Assembly: GCA_021108185.1 (NCBI GenBank)
Contig: JAIORJ010000204.1
Coordinates: 1-64,000 of the forward strand
Direction of reading: 5' to 3'
DNA from: Methanococcoides sp.
Lineage (GTDB): Archaea > Halobacteriota > Methanosarcinia > Methanosarcinales > Methanosarcinaceae
Length of the DNA: 64,000 bases
Made by a program: the position numbers and the translations under genes. A model generated the notes under the pieces. It saw only the letters and a list, made by a program, of their open reading frames with translations, was not told the origin of the DNA and made no database searches. The number at the start of each line of letters is the position of its first letter. Position 1 is the stretch's first letter. Shown here in pieces: positions 20,501 to 28,576 of the stretch.

Positions 20501-21781
20501 AGCAACGCCATTCTCTGTTGTGTAGGTCTTTTTACTCTCGTCGTAGTTGTAATTGTCATCTCTGAAATTGGAAACAAGGGTTATCTCTTTTTCAAGGGGT
20601 TCTCCTCCCGGATCCTTTGTTACAAGAAGGACCTGAAGAGGCATTCCCGGTTTGATGGAATTGGATTCCGGGATCATCTGCAATATGAACGGATGCTGTG
20701 CTATGCTCAACAGTTCGGTACTTTCTTCACTATTCCCACCGGTGTCGGTCACTGTCACATTCAGCATGACACTGCCCTGCCCTCCGGCTCCAAAGGTGCC
20801 TGCCACATATCCAACAGCAGGAAGTACAAATTCCACATTTCCGTCTTTAAGAGCAGCAGTGGACGTTGAGTATTCTTCCCAGACACCTACGTATCTGGAA
20901 GCCTTTACCTCAACGGTACCTTCAACAATCTTTCCAAAAAAATAGTTAGCAGAGACTGTGCCTGTAATAGGTTCATCGGCAAGGAACCAGCTTTTTTCAG
21001 TGGAGGTTTCGAGGTCGAACTTGGGGAGGACATATTTCTCCACCCTGATATCGACTTCAGACATAGAGCTACCTGATATCGCTTTCACTTTCCATGTTCC
21101 AAGGTTCAATTCGGAGGCAAGCGGAAGGTCGAAGTAGGCAACCCCATACTCATTGGTAACAAGATTATCCTTGAAGATCTTCACCCCTTTCGCATCAGCT
21201 ATCTCAACGGTGGTGTTCTGAACGACAGGAACGAGATTATTGTTCAGGCTGAGAAGACGTACATGTATGATCTGCCCGGGTTTGTAGATAGGTTTGTCCG
21301 TTTCAATGAATATCGGATTATTCTGCACCACCTTAACAGTTGTAGTAAAACCACTTTTAGCACCAGAAGGTGTTGCGGTCAGTGTGTAACTTCCCTCATC
21401 GACATCCGGTACTTCGAACTTCGCCACACTGTTACCAGATTCGGAGGTGGCCGCCTTTACCAATGGTACTATCTCGCCTAATGCACTGGTGAGAGTATAT
21501 TCAACACCCCTGCTAACCGGTTCATCATCAAGAAAAGCAGACATAGTTACAGAACTTTCCCCGCCTGAGAACAGTGCTTTTGGTACAAGCAGCAGATATT
21601 CGTCCTCTTCGGAATAAGTTCCTCCCTCATCATAGGAGAGCGCTTCATTGGAAGAAGTTTGAGCTTGTCTCTCGTCCTGCCCGATACATCCTGCCAGCAG
21701 AATGCATGATAGCAAGACCAGTAAACAGAATCCTTTTTTTGTAACCCCGATATATTTCATCTTGACACTACCTTTGTTCAA
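17549..21781 (-). CDS. Alpha-2-macroglobulin-family lipoprotein with thioester
   Basis: The 1410-residue protein begins with a lipoprotein signal (KKGFCLLVLLSCILLAGC, lipobox Cys at 32) and so is likely anchored outside the cell. Family marks follow in order: an MG2-type domain (IFIETDKPIYKPGQIIHVRLL, about 130-155), several beta-sandwich domains, an acidic Met-rich stretch (about 675-705), the A2M segment (ETWIWMPDILTDDDGLATLDLNAPD), thioester motif PYGCGEQNM with the Cys near 925, an alpha-alpha toroid TED and a C-terminal receptor-binding-like domain. Known members trap proteases by covalent thioester capture. The Met/Glu-rich stretch sits where a bait region would be. No penicillin-binding partner gene is adjacent. 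An ATG seven codons in is an alternative start. Confidence 0.93.
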   Translation of the reverse strand: MNKGSVKMKYIGVTKKGFCLLVLLSCILLAGCIGQDERQAQTSSNEALSYDEGGTYSEEDEYLLLVPKALFSGGESSVTMSAFLDDEPVSRGVEYTLTSALGEIVPLVKAATSESGNSVAKFEVPDVDEGSYTLTATPSGAKSGFTTTVKVVQNNPIFIETDKPIYKPGQIIHVRLLSLNNNLVPVVQNTTVEIADAKGVKIFKDNLVTNEYGVAYFDLPLASELNLGTWKVKAISGSSMSEVDIRVEKYVLPKFDLETSTEKSWFLADEPITGTVSANYFFGKIVEGTVEVKASRYVGVWEEYSTSTAALKDGNVEFVLPAVGYVAGTFGAGGQGSVMLNVTVTDTGGNSEESTELLSIAQHPFILQMIPESNSIKPGMPLQVLLVTKDPGGEPLEKEITLVSNFRDDNYNYDESKKTYTTENGVALVTLEIPEDAVSVELSAASEKVEVTSTLNSVYSPSASFLHLSQVSEGIPEVGDVISFKVYSTNQGTVFYDVFANGRTVYSATSDETQINIPVTPQMSPSAKVVAYLINPNNEVSADSLPFDVKFSTQVDLSTGFDKDTVAPGDAVSVELDAGSKSMIGLSIVDESVYALSEGRLNLKQVFDELEIRFMEPQVEAHPQYFGYQTTAYDVLDDAGMIVLASGSLEIPRSQTNEDVRFVDFAGAVLELDGMVMDEAVMEMPMEEAAMDDEAESGEKLAEVERVRQFFPETWIWMPDILTDDDGLATLDLNAPDSITKWRLHAVSSGPEGIGISEAGLTVFQDFFIDPDLPYAVIRGEEFPVQVQVYNYLDKSQNVKLTLSGAEWFELVGDDVVEVNVDANSVTHVSFTIRPTRVGVQTVELTGQTTEKADAIRKTIIVEAEGVTREIVDNGILKNGTVELDATLPDAIVLDSEKVILSFTPSIVAQTISGVDDLLGMPYGCGEQNMMLFSTDVEVLRYLKATGQQNPEVQAKALTFITTGYQRELTFRHADGSFSAFGESDGEGSLWLTSFVLSQFSGARDLTTIDENVVREAAEWIGSHQKEDGSWEAVGFVIHEDMMGGVSGTYALTSYVTLALDEYGHAAPQVMEDARSYLEAEIDKQDDPYALAIGTLALQKLESDRADEAMEKLLELAKEDENGVYWGYDDVLPEPYEYGGYGFHPVSSKNVETTAYATLALIETNDPRASSSLKWIAAQRNSNGGFSSTQDTVMAFRALMTAAAVAGRDVDATVSVSGDGVELKGLRITSENYDVVNIIEVPEGVEVIEMELSGTGELNYQLVRRFNVILPEIIEHEQIELDVEYDSTDVEVDDVVKVDVRLKYNGMPGIRGVVESSGMMIVDIAVPTGFTPVGSSLEALKEGGTITRYEIAGRKVILYIDEMMPGEEMEFSLNMRAMFPVKAIVQESSAYSYYSPEVKAEVKGMNVTVV

Positions 21782-21841
21782 TTATTTTTTTTATATGTAA
21801 GAAGAAGATTGTTGCCAATTGCGTATAAACTTAGCTTAAAC

Positions 21842-21876
21842 TTCGAAACTGTTCGAACCTATGGTTATATAAAAAA
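21842..21876 (-). promoter_or_regulatory. Promoter of the macroglobulin gene with paired TTCGAA boxes
   Basis: A TATA element (TTTTTTATATAACC on the minus strand, about 21864-21877) is followed toward the gene by two TTCGAA palindromes at 21842-21847 and 21852-21857, ten bases apart, so on the same helix face. They sit near the expected transcription start and look like a repressor site; the regulator is unknown. Confidence 0.45.
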
Positions 21877-21929
21877 TGTCAATATCAAAAAAGAGAACCT
21901 CCGGCAGCAATGCCGGAAAAAATGAGAAA

Positions 21930-22490
21930 TCAGTCAAGTAAGTGAATACCTGCCTGTTTTGCCTGCTCCATCAGTTCCGTATCCTTTCTCACAGAACCCG
22001 GCAGGTCATATCCAGCTGCAACAAGCCTATCTGTGACCGTCATACCAAAGAACAGCTTCAGGATATTTCCGAACTCATCAAAGACGTTCTCATACGTCGA
22101 TCCGTTAGAATCTCCCTGTGCCCTTACGAGAACAGCGTTCTTCCCCACAGGTAACCTTGGTTTAAGCTCTGCATCCACAAGAGCATAGCAGCGATCCAAA
22201 AATGAGCGCATCTGTCCGGTGAACTGATCGAAATAGATAGGAGAACCAAACACAAAAGCATCCGCTTCTTCCAGCTTCTTGTAAACGTCCGTCATGTCAT
22301 CCTTGAGCTTGCAATCAGCCATCACATTACAAAGCCCGCATCCCTGACAAGCCCTGAAATCCAGGTCATTGATGTAAATGGTCTCTGTTTCAGCACCCTT
22401 CTCTACTGCCCCTTCAAGCACTTTCTGTACAACTACATCCGTGTTACCGTTCTTACGCGGACTTCCTACAATAGCTAATACTTTCATCAT
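21930..22490 (-). CDS. Iron-sulfur flavoprotein (Isf-like NADPH-dependent FMN reductase fold)
   Basis: The 186-residue flavodoxin-fold protein starts KVLAIVGSPRKNGNTDV (FMN phosphate loop) and has a compact cysteine motif ACQGCGLCNVMADC (CxxCxxCx5C), which holds a 4Fe-4S cluster in Isf proteins of methanogens. GSPIYFDQFTGQMRSFLDR is the second flavin-contacting loop. Isf homodimers pass electrons from ferredoxin to FMN and can reduce O2 or H2O2. The SD AGGATG precedes the tandem ATG. It is a single-gene unit. Confidence 0.9.
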   Translation of the reverse strand: MMKVLAIVGSPRKNGNTDVVVQKVLEGAVEKGAETETIYINDLDFRACQGCGLCNVMADCKLKDDMTDVYKKLEEADAFVFGSPIYFDQFTGQMRSFLDRCYALVDAELKPRLPVGKNAVLVRAQGDSNGSTYENVFDEFGNILKLFFGMTVTDRLVAAGYDLPGSVRKDTELMEQAKQAGIHLLD

Positions 22491-22613
22491 TTCACATCCT
22501 TAGAATAAATATGGATGATGGTTATTTTTAAAGTTATCTAAAGAGTTGGAAATTTGGGGATTGTTGAGAGAAACAATCCTGATATTTTGAAGCAGGAGAT
22601 GAGATAATTTTAT

Positions 22614-22856
22614 ATGCTAGAATTCAACTTAAAAGATGTGGGGTTCAGAAACATGGGGTTTGATCAAAGAATTGATTCAAGAATTGTCGAGCTAGTAAGC
22701 AAGAATCAAAAAAATATTAACATATTAGTTATTCTTTTGTTCATAATGATGGTAGGAACAATAATAGCATCAAATATTAATCCGATATATACACCTATGG
22801 GGACGCTGGGAGGGCTTATTTTTGGCCTGAATATAACATACCATATTTTCCAATGA
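22614..22856 (+). CDS. Small two-helix membrane protein, unknown
   Basis: An 80-residue frame with a charged N-terminal half (FDQRIDSRIVELVSKNQKN) and two hydrophobic segments (INILVILLFIMMVGTIIAS and GTLGGLIFGLNITYHIF). A GGAG lies about 15 bases before the ATG, which is far. Composition looks protein-like, but there is no motif to identify it. Confidence 0.45.
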   Translation: MLEFNLKDVGFRNMGFDQRIDSRIVELVSKNQKNINILVILLFIMMVGTIIASNINPIYTPMGTLGGLIFGLNITYHIFQ

Positions 22857-23235
22857 TATGATGGATTTACCCTACTTCTCTATACTTTTTTAAAATTAAT
22901 GTATTATTCGAGCAAATAATTAAATTTTTAGAAAAATGGTATTTCTGTCTTTGATTCGGTTGTGCACATAACTCATACCAACTCGTAAACTTTTTACTTA
23001 ATATATATACTCCGATTTTTTGTACAAGGGATTAGATTTGAATCCACAAATCCATCCAGGTCTTAATCTTAATCTCTCTTTTAATTTTGTTAAACTTAGT
23101 AAAGATATCAAGCTCAAAAACGTCGCAACTTCTCTTATTTTCATTATTTTGCCCACTTTAAGCTCGTTACTTCTAATAAAATTAAAATATAACAAGATCA
23201 TTGTCATTTTCAACATCAAATATCGGAACACACCA
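22857..23235. other. AT-rich gene-poor interval
   Basis: No convincing gene start here. ATATATATAC at 23001-23010 may be the TATA box of the small gene at 23236. A longer in-frame reading from a TTG at 23020 would begin only about 10 bases after this TATA box and is not favoured. Confidence 0.4.
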
Positions 23236-23412
23236 ATGCCCAACAAAAAAGAAACCGAAGAAGAGCCATGTGAGCTGACCGAAGAAGAACTTGATGAACT
23301 TCTGATCAAAACTGCAAAAAAGGAGATAAGGTCCGATTACAGACGCAGTCTCGGATGTGAGAGTAGCCGTAGATGTATGGATACGAAAAGCTCGTCCTCA
23401 AAGAAAAAGTGA
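23236..23412 (+). CDS. Small charged protein, unknown
   Basis: A 58-residue product beginning MPNKKETEEEPCELTEEELDEL and ending in a serine/lysine tail. It has an acidic helical first half and a basic second half with two cysteines (LGCESSRRC). No known family recognised. It ends nine bases before the stop of the convergent ABC permease gene. The ribosome site is weak (CGGAAC). Confidence 0.4.
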   Translation: MPNKKETEEEPCELTEEELDELLIKTAKKEIRSDYRRSLGCESSRRCMDTKSSSSKKK

Positions 23413-23421
23413 GATAAGATC

Positions 23422-24213
23422 TCAGATTACCAGCCTTTTCTTCATCAGATTTACCGAGATCACGAAAACTATTGCGCAAACGACCAGTATCCACAGGAGA
23501 TTTGTCAGCAGGAACCAGCCCGGTGTTCCGAAGGTCAGTGCCCTTATTATGATCACAACATGTGTCAGTGGCAATATTGCCAGTGCGATGTACTGGACGA
23601 TCTCAGGCAGTACGTTCAGGGGGAAGAACGTTCCGCTAAAAAGGAACATCGGCGTGATGAAAAGCAGTATGGGATAATTGATGGACATTATGTTCGGGGT
23701 GACTGCCGCGATGCACATTCCAAGGGATGCGAAGAGCAGGCCTGCAAGGAAGGCGAAGGGGATAATCAGCAGTGAATGGGGAAAAGTGATCAGTCCGAAC
23801 AATGCGATCACAGGAAGCATCAATGTGGCACTTATGGTGCTTCGGGTGGCACCCCACAGCAGTTCTCCGATTATAACATCCTCGATGCTTAAAGGGGTTG
23901 CAATGATGGCATCGAAGGTCTTCTGGTAGTACATCCTCACATAAGAGCCATAGCTGCACTCGAAAAAAGCACCATACATCACAGAGACCGAGATCAGTGC
24001 CGGAGCTATGAACTTTGCATAGGGCACACCGTCTATCTCCTCAATGAACAGGCCCAAACCGAAGCCCATGGCAAAAAGGTAGAGCAAAGGCTCAATGAAC
24101 GGAGGCAGGAAATTCAATTTGACGTTCTTCATGAAAACATCCTTATTACGCCGCCAGACCTTGAACGCTCCAGATGTTAATTCCGGGGGTTTGAAATACA
24201 TACCTATGTCCAT
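23422..24213 (-). CDS. ABC-2 type exporter permease
   Basis: The 263-residue membrane protein has six helices and the ABC-2 permease pattern: an N-terminal cytoplasmic amphipathic stretch, IAPALISVSVMYGAFFECSYGSYVRM, then TPLSIEDVIIGELLWGATRS and the FSGTFFPLNVLPEIVQYIALAILPLTH signature. It forms an exporter with the ATPase encoded four bases upstream. Substrate unknown; NodJ/DrrB-like permeases of this type export lipids, polysaccharides or drugs. Confidence 0.92.
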   Translation of the reverse strand: MDIGMYFKPPELTSGAFKVWRRNKDVFMKNVKLNFLPPFIEPLLYLFAMGFGLGLFIEEIDGVPYAKFIAPALISVSVMYGAFFECSYGSYVRMYYQKTFDAIIATPLSIEDVIIGELLWGATRSTISATLMLPVIALFGLITFPHSLLIIPFAFLAGLLFASLGMCIAAVTPNIMSINYPILLFITPMFLFSGTFFPLNVLPEIVQYIALAILPLTHVVIIIRALTFGTPGWFLLTNLLWILVVCAIVFVISVNLMKKRLVI

Positions 24214-24217
24214 CTTC

Positions 24218-25126
24218 TCACTCCCTGAGCTTCCTTCCCGTCAATTTCAGGAAAACATCTTCAAGTGTCGCAGTGCGGGCAGTGACACTTGTCAATTTAC
24301 ATTCCGACAAAAGATGGTCGGTTACCTCCTGCGGCTTATCAGTATATATCTGGATCTCATCCCCGAGCACCTCATAGTTTGCCTGATGAACATCAAGGCA
24401 GGAGATGATATTAGGATCATTATCGGTCTCGACTATTGCAGAGCCAATGTGTTCCTGGATGAGATCAGTGGGGCTGCCCTCAACGAGTATCTTCCCATTG
24501 TCCATGATGACAAGCCTGTCACATAATTGAGAGGCCTCTTCAAGATAATGTGTTGTGAGCACGATCGTAACACCCTGCTTTTTGAGACCTTTGAGCTTGT
24601 CCCACATCAGATGTCTTGACTGCGGGTCAAGTCCCACCGTCGGTTCATCGAGTATCAGCAACCTTGGTCTGTTTATCAGTGCCCTTGCAAGCACAAGTCG
24701 CCTTTTCAGACCACCTGAAAGCGAATCGGTCATGGTATCCCGTCTTTCTTCCAGATGCACGAACTCAAGGAGTTCGTCAACTCTTTTTTTAGCCTCATCC
24801 TCGGGGATGTCGAAGTAACGCGAGAAGATCAAAAGGTTCTCATAGACCGTAAAGTCAGGATCGAGATTGTTCTCCTGAGGAACAACGCCCATCTTGAACT
24901 TGATCTCCCGCTGATGAACGTTAACATCCATCCCAAAGACCTCCAGTGTACCCGATGTCATTGGGGAGATACACTGTATCATACGCATGGTGGTTGTCTT
25001 GCCCGCACCATTGGGTCCCAGAAAGCCGAACAGCTCCCCTTCATCAACAGAAAAAGCAACACTATCTACAGCCGTGAACTCGCCAAATTCTTTCCTGACA
25101 TCCTTGCCTACGATAACTGGAGGAAT
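24218..25126 (-). CDS. ABC exporter ATPase, apparently started at AUU
   Basis: From ATT at 25124-25126 the frame gives 302 residues: PPVIVGKDVRKEFGEFTAVD, Walker A GPNGAGKTTT (37-46), Q-loop VVPQENNLDPDF, signature LSGGLKRRLVLARALI, Walker B LLILDEPTVGLD and a C-terminal DrrA-type extension. The frame above Walker A has no ATG, GTG or TTG before a TGA at 25133-25135. The first ATG (24988) lies after Walker A and would give a dead protein. A GGTGAT ribosome site at 25132-25137 sits five bases from ATT, so initiation at AUU (or the preceding AUC) is the simplest reading. The alternative is a mutated start or sequence error. Confidence 0.85.
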   Translation of the reverse strand: MPPVIVGKDVRKEFGEFTAVDSVAFSVDEGELFGFLGPNGAGKTTTMRMIQCISPMTSGTLEVFGMDVNVHQREIKFKMGVVPQENNLDPDFTVYENLLIFSRYFDIPEDEAKKRVDELLEFVHLEERRDTMTDSLSGGLKRRLVLARALINRPRLLILDEPTVGLDPQSRHLMWDKLKGLKKQGVTIVLTTHYLEEASQLCDRLVIMDNGKILVEGSPTDLIQEHIGSAIVETDNDPNIISCLDVHQANYEVLGDEIQIYTDKPQEVTDHLLSECKLTSVTARTATLEDVFLKLTGRKLRE

Positions 25127-25459
25127 GATATATCACCAATCTTTTCTTTGAATAATTATTGGATTGAGAACTGATATATGTTTTCTTATTTTTCGAACCA
25201 TTTTTTGCAACAGCAAGTTCCCTTTGAGATCAGCCTAGCAAAGGCCAACGAACCAAAACACCTTTTCCATACTTGATCTTGATAAAAAGTATATCAGATA
25301 CAGTGCAATGGAAATTGGGGGGTGATAGTGCTCAATTTGTTCGTTGGACTGATAGTGCTGACGAGAGCTGCATTTGGATTTTAAATTATGAACAATTAAC
25401 TTCTGCTTCAGTAGAAAAATTTCAATACTTTTATAACTGTTAAAACTGTTTTTGAAATT
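25127..25459. other. Divergent intergenic region with a repeated TGATAGTGCT
   Basis: Lies between the ABC ATPase and the helical-repeat membrane protein. TGATAGTGCT occurs at about 25323-25332 and again at 25351-25360. After GGGGGGTGATA a GTG opens an 18-codon hydrophobic frame (MLNLFVGLIVLTRAAFGF), too short to claim as a gene. Confidence 0.3.
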
Positions 25460-26962
25460 ATGCATAAACAATGGCAAGATATATTGAAATTTCTGAATGA
25501 ACCGAAATGGCCTAACAGAATTACATTTTACATCTTATTTTTTGCCTGCGTTAGCTTGGCTTTTATTTTACCAATCATACTAATGTCAACCTTTTTCCCG
25601 GGCTACAGTTTCCTGCACAACGGAATGAATCACGATAATGCCCGATACATGCTCAGTGCACTGATACAGAGTCTGGCAGCAGTAGTTGCAATTGTTGTCA
25701 CCCTGAGTCTGGTAGCAATCCAACTTTCAGCCCAGTCATATTCATCAAGGGTGATAGATGTATACAGAAAAACTCCTGACATCTGGATACTGATATCAAT
25801 TTATACAACAAACATCTTTTTTGGATTAGCCACAATAAAGATAATTGGAACCAATACCTTACCACCAAACGGACTTTTTAGTCTTGAATTTTTTATTTTT
25901 ATCGCTTATTTTATGGGATTTTTTGCTTTTATTTGTCTGATACCGTATATTTGGAACACTCTTGCATTAGTGAATCCTTCCACAGTTGTCCAACTGCTTA
26001 CAAAAGACATTACTGAACAAAAAATCCTGAAAATTGTGGATAAAAGAGAGACTACACTTGATGAAAACGATCCATTGCTACCGATTATTGATATTATTAC
26101 CGGCTCCATGATGAAATATGATTATGCAACTGTGAGAACCGGAGCAAATGCCATCGTGAACCTAGCGAGTAAAATATTAAGCGAGGAGCATGAAAAAGAA
26201 ATTACAGAACATGTCTCTACTCATTTAAAAAGAGTTAGCATGTTAGCTCTAAAAAGAGACGATGAGGAGTCTTTTGAGATTGTAATGGATAGCTTCACCA
26301 AAATTGCAAATAATACGGTTAAAAATGGTTTGGAAGAGACAACTAAATCTCTTGTTGGAATGTTGAGACAAATTGGGGAACTTGCGCTAGCCGATCAAAA
26401 CTATTTGGTTATTTTTTTAGTTGACACGCTGGAAAAACTAGGAGTGAAGACAGGAGAGAAAGAACAAAAATCTGCGACTTCCAGCGTGATTTCGGCATTA
26501 AATACTTTTAGCCAGTATGGTAGCTTTAAGGGTGTAGATTCAAGCATAATTCGTGCATTAGATAAGGTTAGTCAGAATGCAATAGACAATAAATGGTGCA
26601 TGGAAACTGAAGAAATAATTCGTGCGTTGACGCATATTGAGGAAAAGGCAATACAAAATAAATCTGAGTGGGATATTGAAAGCATAATTTATGTCTCAGT
26701 GAAAATTGGCGAGAGATCAATACAAAATGATTGTAAAAATTCTGCAAATTTCGCATTATTGCTACTAGAAAAGATAGGTCGAGAAATAGTACAAAATGGG
26801 TGGGATGATACCACAGGAAATGTTGTTGATGCATTGAGTAGAATTGGGAAAAAGGCAGTAGAAAATGGATGGTACGACATAACAGAAAAAACAGATCGAG
26901 CTGTTGCCACTATCAAACAAAAACAGAATGAATTAGATGATAAACAATCAAAGTCCGCTTGA
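25460..26962 (+). CDS. DUF2254-like membrane protein with C-terminal helical repeats
   Basis: The 500-residue protein starts with four membrane helices (ITFYILFFACVSLAFILPIIL; ALIQSLAAVVAIVVTLSLVAIQ; IWILISIYTTNIFFGLATI; FFIFIAYFMGFFAFICLIP). The pattern SAQSYSSRVIDVYRKTP resembles DUF2254 proteins. From about residue 200 it turns soluble and shows 34-38-residue helical repeats, clearest at the end (ALDKVSQNAIDNKW, ALTHIEEKAIQNK, LLEKIGREIVQNGW, ALSRIGKKAVENGW). These suggest an alpha-solenoid on the cytoplasmic side. Function unknown. The gene at 29660 has a similar plan. Confidence 0.75.
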   Translation: MHKQWQDILKFLNEPKWPNRITFYILFFACVSLAFILPIILMSTFFPGYSFLHNGMNHDNARYMLSALIQSLAAVVAIVVTLSLVAIQLSAQSYSSRVIDVYRKTPDIWILISIYTTNIFFGLATIKIIGTNTLPPNGLFSLEFFIFIAYFMGFFAFICLIPYIWNTLALVNPSTVVQLLTKDITEQKILKIVDKRETTLDENDPLLPIIDIITGSMMKYDYATVRTGANAIVNLASKILSEEHEKEITEHVSTHLKRVSMLALKRDDEESFEIVMDSFTKIANNTVKNGLEETTKSLVGMLRQIGELALADQNYLVIFLVDTLEKLGVKTGEKEQKSATSSVISALNTFSQYGSFKGVDSSIIRALDKVSQNAIDNKWCMETEEIIRALTHIEEKAIQNKSEWDIESIIYVSVKIGERSIQNDCKNSANFALLLLEKIGREIVQNGWDDTTGNVVDALSRIGKKAVENGWYDITEKTDRAVATIKQKQNELDDKQSKSA

Positions 26963-27006
26963 GAGAAGCGAAAAGGACTCGTACTCAAAAAATGAGATTG
27001 TATGAT

Positions 27007-27080
27007 GGGGCTGCGGAGATTTGAACTCCAGTCGCAAGACCCCCAGCCTTGCAGGATGGACCAGGCTACCCTACAGCCCC
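27007..27080 (-). tRNA. tRNA-Pro (anticodon GGG)
   Basis: The minus strand folds as a 74-base tRNA: acceptor GGGGCTG/CAGCCCC, D-arm containing GGTAGCCTGGTCC, anticodon stem CAAGG/TCTTG with loop CTGGGGG (anticodon GGG at the loop centre), and T-arm TGGAG TTCAAAT CTCCG. No CCA is encoded, so it is added after transcription. No intron is seen. A TATA box lies about 30 bases upstream. Confidence 0.95.
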
Positions 27081-27106
27081 ACGGGGTCGATTAATAGTAA
27101 GCACTT

Positions 27107-27118
27107 TCAGTATATGAT
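27107..27118 (-). promoter_or_regulatory. TATA box of tRNA-Pro
   Basis: The minus strand reads ATCATATACTGA, centred about 30 bases before the mature tRNA 5' end, the normal distance for an archaeal stable RNA promoter. Confidence 0.5.
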
Positions 27119-27158
27119 TCTTTCTGAAAAATGAAGTGAAATGGGTTAAATTAAGGCT

Positions 27159-27875
27159 TTAAGCCTGCTCCCATTGCTCGTATGCGTCAACGATCTCCTT
27201 TCCTTCGAGGAAGACCAGACCATGCAGTTTAGCATACTCCTTTGCATCTTCTTTTGACAATGCTCTGCCGTTGGAATCATCCAGCATCTCACAAACCACC
27301 ATTGCAGGAACCACATCTGCCATCTTTGCGATGGCAATGGAAAGTTCGGTCTGGCCTTTGCGATCATGGACCAGACGATCGGCTGCACGCAAAAGAGCAA
27401 CGTGACCGGGTGTCCTGAATTCAGAACCAAAACTTACATCCTCGCCTTTCATGCACCTTTCCGTGATATTCGAGAGCTCGTTAATTGTCAAGGCCCTGTC
27501 ATTGTCAGGAATGCCTGTGCGTGTTTTCCTGTGGTTCACCCATATGGAAAATGAGGAACGGTTGTCGTAAGCAAGATCTCCGCCTTTCTCAACAGTGTTT
27601 CCAAGAGCAGGATTGGACCTTGCTTCATCACGAAGAACATCGGATATGAAGGGAAGGCCAAGCTTTTTTGAATTTTCACTATCAATAGCCACGCAAATAA
27701 GTCCGCCGCCATCTCTGCGCATCCAGCGCACGTCATCAGGAGTCACAGAAGAAGCGGTAATTACAAAATCGGTTTCACCCTCTCTGCTATCTGAATCGTA
27801 AATAAAGAACATTTCCCCGTTCTGTGCGGCCTTTATCGCATTCTTGATATTATCAGTGTAATTTTCGTTTGTCAT
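27159..27875 (-). CDS. ribB: 3,4-dihydroxy-2-butanone 4-phosphate synthase
   Basis: This 238-residue enzyme makes the four-carbon unit of riboflavin from ribulose 5-phosphate. Marks: IYDSDSREGETDFVITAS with the acidic metal site, DGGGLICVAI, and a C-terminal FGSEFRTPGHVALLRAADRL with the catalytic histidine. The first ATG after the ribK TGA (27873-27875) is chosen; its GAGTGAT ribosome site overlaps the ribK stop, so translation is coupled to ribK. No GTP cyclohydrolase domain is fused, as is normal in archaea. Confidence 0.95.
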   Translation of the reverse strand: MTNENYTDNIKNAIKAAQNGEMFFIYDSDSREGETDFVITASSVTPDDVRWMRRDGGGLICVAIDSENSKKLGLPFISDVLRDEARSNPALGNTVEKGGDLAYDNRSSFSIWVNHRKTRTGIPDNDRALTINELSNITERCMKGEDVSFGSEFRTPGHVALLRAADRLVHDRKGQTELSIAIAKMADVVPAMVVCEMLDDSNGRALSKEDAKEYAKLHGLVFLEGKEIVDAYEQWEQA

Positions 27876-27879
27876 AGGA

Positions 27880-28551
27880 TCACTCACATGCACTGCGGTC
27901 TTCGATCGTAATCTTCACTTCATCCCCGTCATTCAGTTCTAAGGTCTTACGAAGATGAACAGGGGATATTATCTCCAGCAGATCGTGGGGGTAATGGCTA
28001 CGTTCAGGGGTCACAACGGCTCCCCTCACTCCTTCCACCTCCACAAAATAACAATTACAGCCTCCAAAAGTGCGCTGTCCGTCAGTAAAACCGGATATCG
28101 AAATGATATTTTTCAGGCTTTTCCTTTTCAGTATGTCCGCACTGTGACTGGTAAGCCTGACATTGAGAGTACCCGGATAAGGCTTAAAACCCAGCTTTTC
28201 TTCGAACTGTGATCCGTATCCATCCTGAGCAATGTAATACTGCCCTTCCCCAAGACCCGTTATCACATTACCATAGAGCTCAACTTTATCTTCATCGCCA
28301 CAGAAGATGTGCTTATAATCACTGAACTCACTCTCAAGCCATGCACGCCCCTCTTCCGTAATGGATATCATCTGGCCTTCAGGAATGATCAGGCGATCGA
28401 TCAAACCCTCTTCCTCAAGCTGTTTTAGTATCCTTGCGGCTGTTTTAGAACCTGTGGAAGTGTATCTGGTGAACTCACTCGATGATATCTTTACAGGTTT
28501 CTTAAGTGCGCCCAGAAGAGCCAGATGTTTCAAAGAGTTGATGCGATGCAT
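27880..28551 (-). CDS. ribK: CTP-dependent riboflavin kinase with N-terminal winged helix (RbkR type)
   Basis: Of 223 residues, about 1-80 are a winged-helix DNA-binding domain (LKHLALLGALKKPVKISSSEFTRY, ARILKQLEEEGLIDR). The rest is the archaeal riboflavin kinase: GLGEGQYYIAQDGYGSQF, PYPGTLNVRL (nucleotide and flavin loop) and GFTDGQRTFGGCNCYFV. Fused proteins of this kind are known as RbkR, both kinase and repressor of riboflavin genes. ATG at 28549-28551 is chosen because it has an AAGGT site, and because an upstream start would begin inside the tandem operator at 28577-28606. It is followed by ribB with coupled translation, suggesting autoregulation. Confidence 0.92.
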   Translation of the reverse strand: MHRINSLKHLALLGALKKPVKISSSEFTRYTSTGSKTAARILKQLEEEGLIDRLIIPEGQMISITEEGRAWLESEFSDYKHIFCGDEDKVELYGNVITGLGEGQYYIAQDGYGSQFEEKLGFKPYPGTLNVRLTSHSADILKRKSLKNIISISGFTDGQRTFGGCNCYFVEVEGVRGAVVTPERSHYPHDLLEIISPVHLRKTLELNDGDEVKITIEDRSACE

Positions 28552-28576
28552 TTTTGGTACCTTTTTGTTATCCTGC

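Noticed and set aside
23020-23235. N-terminal extension of the 58-residue gene from a TTG
   Set aside because: The start would fall about where transcription begins after the TATA box, without a ribosome site, and the added sequence is AT-driven low-complexity.
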